DNA of 64,000 nt, from contig NC_064538.1 of assembly GCF_023856365.1 (NCBI RefSeq), positions 6,456,435 through 6,520,434 of the forward strand. The letters run 5' to 3'. The notes beneath the pieces are model-generated. The model ran no database searches and had not been told where the DNA came from. It saw only the letters and a list, made by a program, of their open reading frames with translations. Shown piece after piece: positions 55,719 through 64,000 of the stretch (position 1 is the first letter of the stretch; each line of letters opens with the position of its first letter). Source of the DNA: Brienomyrus brachyistius. Its lineage: Eukaryota > Chordata > Actinopteri > Osteoglossiformes > Mormyridae. A program made the translations under genes and the position numbers.

Positions 55719-57303
55719 TGCCTAGATAGATAGATAGATAGATGGATGGATGAATGTTTTTATTGACATTGTAAGTACAATGAGATTTAGTTTGGAACGC
55801 GCCAGCAGCTGCACAGTATATTTACAATTACATAGATTGTGAGGCATGAATCAGAATCAGAGAATAAAGTATGTACAGAGATCGGGTGAAGACGGGTATT
55901 ATTTTAAAGCAGAGAAATCAGGAACCTCGCGCACATGTAACCCCTCATAGGTCTGCGTTGTGGTTTTTTCACTCAAAGAATGAGGGGACGTGGGACCATG
56001 CAACCATTTTATTCTCCTGGCACAAAACAGCAGAAAGCTGGGATTCCGCGGGGCAGCACAGCTCGAGATCCATCAGCAATGCGCTGGTTTAATCTCCGGA
56101 ACTGAGAGAGAGCCGAGCAGTTCTACCTGATACTACTAGAGGTCAGTGTATACGAAAAGCTTAGGCTCACACAGGAGTGCAAGTGGAAATAACAAAATGT
56201 CCACTGACATATATAAACAAAATAAGGGACTGGTAAGTTTGTAAGTAAATTCAGTTTTCAGTGGTCTAAATGCACATAAATATGGGTATCGCACATGTGG
56301 GGTATTGCATCAAAATGTTCTTGTGCTTTCTTCAGGCTCCGCAGGAAGTGGAGCCTCTGAAGTCCTTTTCTTGGCCATGACTGAAGTGTTTGTGGTCCAT
56401 GACAGGTCACAGCTGATCTGAACCGTGAGGAATCAATCAATGATCAGAACCACCTCCACCTTCTCACCACCGACGCTGATGGGGTGGTGGTCCCTGTGCT
56501 TCAGTCTCCTGAAGTCCGGGATCAGTTCTTTTGTCTTTTTTGAGTTCAGGGGCAAGGTTGTTGTCCTGGCTGCAGCGCTCCAGGTTCTCGACCTCTTCCC
56601 AGTAGGCTGACTGGTTGTTGTTCGAGATCAGACCTATCACAGTTGTATTGTCTGCAAACTTAATTATGAGGTTAGAATCATGGGTGGGTTCGCAGTCGTG
56701 TGTGAAGAGGGAGTAGAGGAGGGGGCTGAGCACACAGCCCTGAGGTGCTCCTCTGTTGAGAGTGATGGAGGCGGAGGTGTGGTTACCCATGCGCACTGTC
56801 TGTGGGCTGTTGGTCAGAAAGTCCAAGACCCAGTTGCACGGGTATGTGTTCAGTCCAAGGTTGTGCAGTTTATGGCCAGCTTGATGGGGGGAGATGGTGT
56901 TAAAGGCGGAGCTGTAGTCGATAAACAGCATCCGTACGTAGCTGTCCCGCTGCTCCAGGTGTGATAGGGCAGTGTGGAAGGCCAAGGTAATGGCATCCTC
57001 AGCTGACCTGTAGGCAAACTACTGTTGGTCCAGGGAGGAAGGGATGTTGTTCTTGATGTGTGCTAAGACCAGCTTCTCAAACCACTTCAAAACAATGGGG
57101 GTCAGGGCCACTGGAAGATAATCATTCAGGAGCGCTTTGCCTCTCTGATGCCTCTCCTCAGGTTGGACCTGACTGTTTAGTAGACTTCTCGGCCGCCAGT
57201 GCAGAAAGCCTCATCACGTGACTTCAGGAGCTGTTGAACTTCCCTGTTCATCCATGCGGTTTGCGGTTGGGGAAATTGTGTATGACCTTGAAAGTGGTAA
57301 CAG
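55719..57303 (-). mobile_element. L2/Rex1-like LINE, 5'-truncated (copy B)
   Basis: Equivalent of 18246-19830. It includes the core at 56464-56985 with the same FADN change, so inactivation predates the duplication. Confidence 0.75.
56464..56985 (-). pseudogene. LINE reverse-transcriptase core, inactivated (copy B)
   Basis: Same frame as 18991-19512, with one replacement near its C-terminal end (Arg to Gln in the TEARGPP region). FADN is retained. Confidence 0.8.
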
Positions 57304-58383
57304 TGTCCATGTAGAGGTTTATGTAGGAAACAACAGAGGATGCGTGTAGGATCACACATGCACAGATCACAAAGCTTAAATTCCAGGTGGCCTGAGACAA
57401 GACCTACCCTGGTACGAGAGGCACACATCGGCCTAGGCCTCAAAGGGGGGTTCGTGACCCCACACACACGGACACACTTAAACACACACAGATAACAAGG
57501 GAGGCCAGCACTCCAACTTTTATTGCTCAAAGTTTTAACACCTACAGACAGCAGAGTGGACCTCAAGGACAGGGGTCCCTCGACTTGGCACACAACCCCC
57601 TCCCCAGACATCCTGCCTTACATACCACTCACCCAACACCCTAAAGAAAGTTTCTTTTAAGTTTGGCTGTTGTATATCTGTATATTTATTTACCCATGAC
57701 TACTAGTCTCAATATACAGACAGGTTATGTTTGTAATGTGTCCTAACTTTCAAAGATTCTTTTTCTTTGACTGACTAACCTTCCCTCCCCCTTTTGTTTT
57801 CCACATTCCTCAGCAGCCCTTATCTGATCTTTGTATTCTACCATGCCTATGTAAGGGTAAGATGTGCTGCTGACATGAGAATATGTCATATAATGTCTGT
57901 ATAAAGGGTAACCTCTGATTGAGGTGCAACCTAGACCACCTGGACCAGGTACTGGTGTGAGTAATATAACATAACATAATGACATAATATAAGTAATCAT
58001 TAATTAATCATTACAGATGGTATGAGGTGTGAACCACTAGGCTGGTATGGCATGTTTGGTATCAAACCGATGGAAAATCACTCCAGTTTCCAAATCTGGT
58101 TAGTGGTTACCACGAAAGTGAATATATGAAAAGTTACACTAGCCTAACGAAAATCATCAATACAAGGGAAATCAGTCTGGTCATGAATCTCAAAAGGACT
58201 GATACAGACCCCCTTCCGAAAGCCCGCCAAATGGATGGTCAGCCATTGGTCCAGGACTCGAATTCCTGGTCACTCCTATTCACGAACTGTACACTATAAA
58301 ACCTGGCACCTCAGAACAAAGCCAGGAGAGGAAAAACGGAAGGGAGGAGAAAACAACAGACCATCAGCCCGAAGAGAGGCAGA

Positions 58384-58559
58384 GAACATCAGCCCAAGAG
58401 AAGAGAAGCCCACAAGAAGCCCTCCTGAAGCCTATCAGTGAAGACCCAGCTGGACAGAGAACTGCAACCAAGCCCAAGCTTCACCAGGAGAGGGAATCAG
58501 AGGGACTCCACTCCAACAACCGCTGAAAACACCGCGCCTGCCTGAGTGCCATCACCCAT
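58384..58559 (+). repeat. 176-bp direct repeat, left member (copy B)
   Basis: Equivalent of 20908-21083. Confidence 0.85.
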
Positions 58560-58595
58560 CAGCTCATCAGCCTCCGCAACCAACTGCCAAGACCC

Positions 58596-58626
<31 letters not shown>

Positions 58627-60072
58627 ACACACACTCTGCAACCAAGTAAACCAACGTCCTTTCATTTCTAACAATCTAAACTCCTATTCACCTGCTATAT
58701 TACCTTAGGACAGTATTTCCACAAATTGCTTGCTTTGCAGAACAGTATTTTCCCTTTTATGTCCCTGCCTGTGCGATCTACGCTCTGAAACCTCAAACTC
58801 GACTGAAATATCGCGAGACTCTCTCTCATCGGCCGTGAGGGGAGCTTCGCTACCGATCGTTTACTTTACCTGGTGACGCAGCTCGCTGGACGAGCCTTCT
58901 ATTCTACCCTAGGTTATTAAGCGATACTGGTTATTAATGAGTCCCATTTACGTCTCACATTAACAGACTCACGGGGATTCGCAATTGAGTTTGGAGGAGC
59001 CGACCATTCGGCATAACAATTGGTGATGGCATTTGCTTTGCAGAACAGTATTTTCCCTTCTAAGGTTACTCATTTTAAATCTGGTCATTGCATTTTCATG
59101 ATTACATTGTTTGTGTCCACTCCGCTTTTTCGTGTTTGTTTGTTAGGTGTAATGTCTGTCTTATGTTAGTTATAGGAATAAATGCATGACTTTTACAAAA
59201 CTTCAGCCTCCGTTCATTGAGTGCTCACAATAGTCCCTGCCTGTGCGATCTAACCTCAAACAATTGAGTTTGGAGGAGCCGACCATTCGGCATAACAATT
59301 GGTTAATAATCACAAGGCACAAGGTTTAAACTTATTCTGAGCACACAATTTAAACTTTTTATGACCGGTCGTGCAGTGAAGAAGCGCTACTGTGAACTGT
59401 CTGCAAAAGTCGCACTCGTGGCAATCTGAAGGCATTTAAGCGGGATCATGCGGGCTTATAGTTATTTTTATTTCTATTATTAGTAGTTATATTATTTTGT
59501 TTTATTTTTGGTTATCTCATTGTAGTTCTTTCGTATTAAACTGCAGTAAACTTTAACCCTATGTCTGACGAGATTCTCAGATATGGCTTTGTTTCCAGGT
59601 TCGATTCGGACGAATTTCTCCGTTTCTATGTATCCTGGGAGAGATCTCTCTATTAGCGAACGGGAATACTTGTTACGAGGTTCTAACCTGAATTATGTTG
59701 CGCTTGGACTCCCTGACATAAGACCGATAGCTTAGTTACCTGTCAGGATCATACTCATATGTGTGTGCCTGCTATAGACAAAGCAAGTTTAACACCACTT
59801 TGCGCTGTGAGCCAAGTGTGTCTGTCATTTAGAAATTGGGAGTCTCCTGTGCTTGAGACCCGCCGTGGTTAAGCACCATTTGCGACGAGATATAGTGTAG
59901 TCTCTATTTAGATCCGTCGCCGTAACGCGAGCGCCGTCTTGCTTCAGTAATTGTTTTAAGGGGTTTTAAACTGCGCAAAGGCACAGAAGAAGGCCGCAAG
60001 CGGCATGCGCATGCATTAAATGTGTGTGTCACTCATCTAGCGTCGGCAACCGCCGAGCTATATCTTTGGTTA

Positions 60073-60753
60073 CCTCTAGTGGTCAGGCATAGAACTACCA
60101 CTCCATTTCGAAATTGCGCTTCTAGTGGTCAGGCATAGAACTACCACTCCATTTCGAAATTGCGCCTCTACTGGTCAGCCATAGAACTACGCATTTCGAT
60201 ATTGCGCCTCCGGTGGTCAGGAATAGAACTACCACTCCATTTCGAAATTGCGCCTCTAGTGGTCAGGAATAGAACTACCACTCCATTTCGAAATTGCGCC
60301 TCTACTGGTCAGGCATAGAACTACCCATTTCGATATTGCGCCTCCGGTGGTCAGGAATAGAACTACCACTCCATTTCGAAATTGCGCCTCTACTGGTCAG
60401 GCATAGAACTACCCATTTCGATATTGCGCCTCCGGTGGTCAGGAATAGAACTACCACTCCATTTCGAAATTGCGCCTCTAGTGGTCAGGCATAGAACTAC
60501 CACTCCATTTCGAAATTGCGCCTCTAGTGGTCAGGCTTAGAACTACCACTCCATTTCGAAATTGCGCCTCTAGTGGTCAGGCTTAGAACTACCACTCCAT
60601 TTCGAAATTGCGCCTCTAGTGGTCAGGCATAGAACTACCACTCCATTTCGAAATTGCATAGAACTACCACTCAATTTCGAAATTGCGCTTCTAGCGGCAG
60701 GCCATAGCAGTGCCACTCCATTGAAATTGCACCTCTAGTGGTCAGCCATAGTA
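60073..60753 (+). repeat. 46-bp minisatellite (copy B)
   Basis: Fourteen units by the same count. Relative to copy A a block of about 1.5 units is missing near 60655, where two units are fused as GAAATTGCATAGAACTACC. A 66-codon frame here is a product of the repeat. Confidence 0.95.
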
Positions 60754-61684
60754 GGTTAACAACATCTGAGTTGGGTCTCTGGTGGTCAACTGCGGTGATA
60801 CCAACACGCATAATTCTTGCCTGAAAGCAGGAATCAACTTCACGGACAAAAATCAATTTGATCACAATACATTAACATCTAATTAGGTTATTGTTGCATA
60901 ACTAATTGATGTTTACAATTGAATAAGAAACACAATTCATTTGGTTTGATTTCTGTTTTACCTTTTTGATTTATTTTAGGTTTTATTTCACCTTATGCTT
61001 TCATTCACTCCCTCTCCCCCAACAAGGGGACTTGCATAGAAGTTCAACCATTATTAACAACAGTAAACCAGTTACGTACACAATCCCATTAGGAAGTCGT
61101 TTGGATGTGATCAGTTGAGCCCTTCGGGTGCTGGGTGCTTACCATTCGCTCTCTGTTGGTTGAGCTTGTCTGTGGCTCTGCTGTCACTGCTTGCGATCGT
61201 ACAGTTTGTCAGAACTGAAGGGGAGTTCTCAGCAATTGGACGCCCAAAAGCGTGCCAGCCCGGCTACACCCACTGACTCATTAAGGGCAAGGCTGACAGG
61301 TACCTCAGGCGGTCATTACAACTTTTGAGCAGGACCTCGTCTAGGGTGAGATCTGACAACGGCCCTAGCTTGGGCTCTCACTAGGGTGGGTGATACCTGA
61401 AGGCAATTTTGCCAGCCGATAAGCTGAGCTCCACCTGGGTTGTCTCAGTTGTGCATACAGAACACGCCCTTCCAAGATGACATTGCTGGGGATCGGGGGA
61501 GTGGGAGCCGGACTCAGGCTTGCTTGGCTGGGATTGAGCTTATGGGACGTGCCCTGTTCAGGAGGGACACCTGACAGCATTCAAACCTCTCCACCTGCAT
61601 CACTAGCTTAACACTGCAACACCTCGTATAGGGACAAGTAAAGCAGAACCTACTAGTGGTCCCCCTTCTGGTCAAAGAAGGGAA

Positions 61685-61860
61685 GAACATCAGCCCAAGA
61701 GAAGAGAAGCCCACAAGAAGCCCTCCTGAAGCCTATCAGTGAAGACCCAGCTGGACAGAGAACTGCAACCAAGCCCAAGCTTCACCAGGAGAGGGAATCA
61801 GAGGGGCTCCACTCCAACAACCGCTGCAAACACCATGCGTCCCTGAGTGCCATCACCCAT
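61685..61860 (+). repeat. 176-bp direct repeat, right member (copy B)
   Basis: Equivalent of 24282-24457. Here AAGCCCACAAG matches the left member better than the copy A right member does (AAGCCCTCAAG). Confidence 0.85.
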
Positions 61861-62605
61861 GCTTTGGTGTACTGAGCTTGCTGCTCGTCACGTTGCTGAC
61901 CCATGACTGCACCTCCAGTTCCAGCACGAACCATATTATCAAGTTTGCAGATGGCACCACAGCAGTGCGTCTCATCAGTGACAACCATGACACATGTCAT
62001 ACAGAGAGGATGTGCGACAGCTAGCAGTCTGGTGCAAGGACAATAATGTACATAACTTTGGCAAGACAAAAGAGCTGATTGTTGACTTCAGAAGGACCAA
62101 GGCTGGCCACTCCCCACTCACCATCGATGGCACTACAGCAGAGAAGTGAAGAGCACCAAGTTCTTTTGTGTTCACATCACAGAGGACCTCTTCTGGACCA
62201 GCAACACCGCTTCCCTGACAAAAACATCCCAGAAATGCCTGCACTTTCTGCATCGACTGAAGAAAGTACACCTCCCCAAATCTGTCTTTGCCACCTTCTA
62301 CAGCGTTCTGACCAGCTGTAGTACAGTCTGTTATGGAGACTGCCACGCCTCAGAGCACAGAGACCTTCAGAGGATTGTGCAGACAGTTGAGTGCATCATC
62401 AGTAGTTCTTCACCCAGCCTGCAGGACCTTGACACCTCCCGCTGCATCCAAATAGCCACCAGCATCGATGCTGAACCTCCACCATCCCTCCCACAGGCTA
62501 CACTCCCCTTCTTCACCTAGAAGATTCTATAGCATCAGGAGCCGGTCTGCTAGACTGTGCAATATCTTCTTCTCCCAAGCAGTCCGGCTCCTGAACACCA
62601 CTAAA
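61861..62605 (+). mobile_element. L2/Rex1-like LINE 3' half (copy B)
   Basis: Equivalent of 24458-25205. The C-terminal frame is at 62146-62520, with one replacement (Arg to Gln near its residue 30). Confidence 0.75.
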
Positions 62606-64000
62606 ATGGATTTAAAATATCTGATGGCAAGTAAAAAATTCTGAATTGTTTTAATACTTTGTTATGACTAAACAATTAATTACATAATACCTTTTTGCGG
62701 AATTTTTACAGCCTGCAAGTGTTGTTGCATAAGTGTTCAAGATGCAAATTGATCATTTATTCATAATTGATTTTATTTAAAATAATTCATTGAATGTAAG
62801 GATAAAATGTAAACACACTACCGTTCAAAAGTTTGGATCACTTAGAAATTTTCTTACTTTTGAAAAAAGGCAAGTTTTTTGTCCATGAAAATAACACCAA
62901 GTTGATCATCCACGCATTTCTTGATAAATCCGCAGACTGAGTCATTTCCCAGTCCGTGTAATCAAAACAGTTCCGTAACATGGAATCTGATTGGTCCGAC
63001 CAACAGTGCACCGTCCTAAGGGTTGGAGTTTCCTGTTTCAGCTCCTGCCTGTAGGCAGGCAGGAGCAGAATGGAGCGATGATCTGATTGGCCGAATGAGG
63101 CGTGGGGGAGGGCTTTGTACACATTCTGGAAGGAAGTGTAACAGTGGTTGAGCAGCCTCTCTCCTTCTGTGTTGAACTGAATGTGTTGATGGAGTTTGTA
63201 TCCCAGAGACTGTGAGCAAGGCCAGGAACAAGCCAGAGTTGTGGTGTTAGAGATGGATTTTTATTTAAATTAGAAATAGATTATTGTATACTACTACAAA
63301 TAAGACAGATTAATAAATAGAGTTAATGTGCTTTCTGTCAGAAAGGGATGCTGGCTATGTGCTTCCTATACACAGGGCCAGAGTCTAAACAGTGTGCTAT
63401 AGCCACTCTGTAGTCTCGCAGCACAGTGGATGACGGTCGCACTACATGGGGGAGAGAGAGAGCATGCTGGGATATGATGTTTTATGGGGTCGTGTGTCTG
63501 CGTGCATGCGCTACATGAGTAGAGAGAGAGAGAGAGTATGCTGGGATATGTCTCTATACGCATGCGCTACATGAGTAGAGAGAGAGAGCATGCTGGGATA
63601 TGTCTCTATGCGCATGCGCTACAGGCTGATCAAATGCATTATAGGTAAACATCTCATTTCTACTTCCTTCGACGTCAGGGTCGACTGAAAGGTAATTCCT
63701 CCTAAAAGTTTGCTGGTTAAATTCTTTCTTCAACCTTATATCGAAATAAAACTTACTGCTAAAATTTTTCTTCTTTAAACATGTTGGTCAAATATAACAA
63801 GTTTAAGTGCTTTCTTCTTTTAAAATACGGAAAGTGCCTACACCTAACAGCACGTGACTGCGGCTTGACACCTGATGGACTTTTTCTCATTCGTCCTGCT
63901 ATACGTTTTTTATTATATTTTTGTTTTAATATTTATTATTCCTTAAAACGTAATAAAAAATATCACTTAAATAAATACATGTAATGTATTTTTGTCCTCT

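Larger units (their letters stand above)
36407..64000 (+). repeat. Copy B of ~37 kb head-to-tail duplication
   Basis: Second copy of the block that begins at or before base 1. It carries the same elements in the same order: hAT element, macrosatellite, three coding exons, LINE fragments, 46-bp minisatellite and terminal minisatellite. Its macrosatellite has three higher-order blocks against two in copy A, and its 46-bp array is one to two units shorter. It runs off the right end of the window. Confidence 0.97.

Noticed and set aside
60294..60494. 66-codon frame in copy B with repeated RHRTT-like peptide
   Set aside because: It is read through the 46-bp minisatellite and is absent as such from copy A.

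Overview
The window is animal nuclear DNA, most likely from a ray-finned fish. It has no operons and no long intact genes. It is AT-rich and packed with vertebrate-type repeats: fish-style LINE, SINE, hAT, Tc1-like and Ty3/gypsy pieces. The one convincing host gene is split by introns with good GT/AG sites. The species cannot be named from sequence alone, and most open frames are chance frames inside repeats.

The dominant feature is a head-to-tail duplication. Bases 1-26600 recur at 36407-64000, with an offset of 36406 at the left and 37400 at the right, and with only scattered substitutions plus copy-number changes in tandem arrays. Bases 26601-36406 are seen once, so the repeat period is about 37 kb. 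This is either a recent tandem segmental duplication or two haplotypes wrongly placed in tandem.

Layout of one unit (copy A coordinates; copy B equivalents are listed separately). 1-3500: AT-rich DNA holding nested inverted repeats (one arm pair is a perfect 49 bp), a Tc1-like end, a hAT miniature element and a SINE. 3505-13640: a composite macrosatellite. Its higher-order block contains GC-rich segments, TTATTG-rich spacers, short ~230 bp monomers and tandem LTR arrays that all descend from one LTR-element insertion flanked by the 5-bp duplication GTCTC. 13645-14280: a duplicated ~230 bp segment and a dispersed repeat. 16444-17914: three minus-strand coding exons, all phase 0 at their shared junctions, with a cysteine pattern like chemerin (RARRES2). 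17938-20140: fragments of L2/CR1-like LINEs. 20560-24460: an LTR-element-like region with a 46-bp minisatellite. 24458-25210: another LINE 3' end. 25415-26600: a Tc1-like end, a hairpin and a minisatellite.

The single-copy interval 26601-36406 holds CCAAT-containing short repeats, SINE/LINE fragments, a complete SINE-like insertion with an 11-bp target duplication, a decayed Ty3/gypsy integrase with its LTR, and a TATA-containing 5' exon candidate ending in a consensus splice donor at 35983/35984.

The genes do not form a pathway. The biology here is repeat evolution: one LTR insertion and one hAT insertion, each dated relative to a host satellite by its target duplication, then amplified and homogenised by unequal exchange, next to a duplicated candidate secreted-protein gene.
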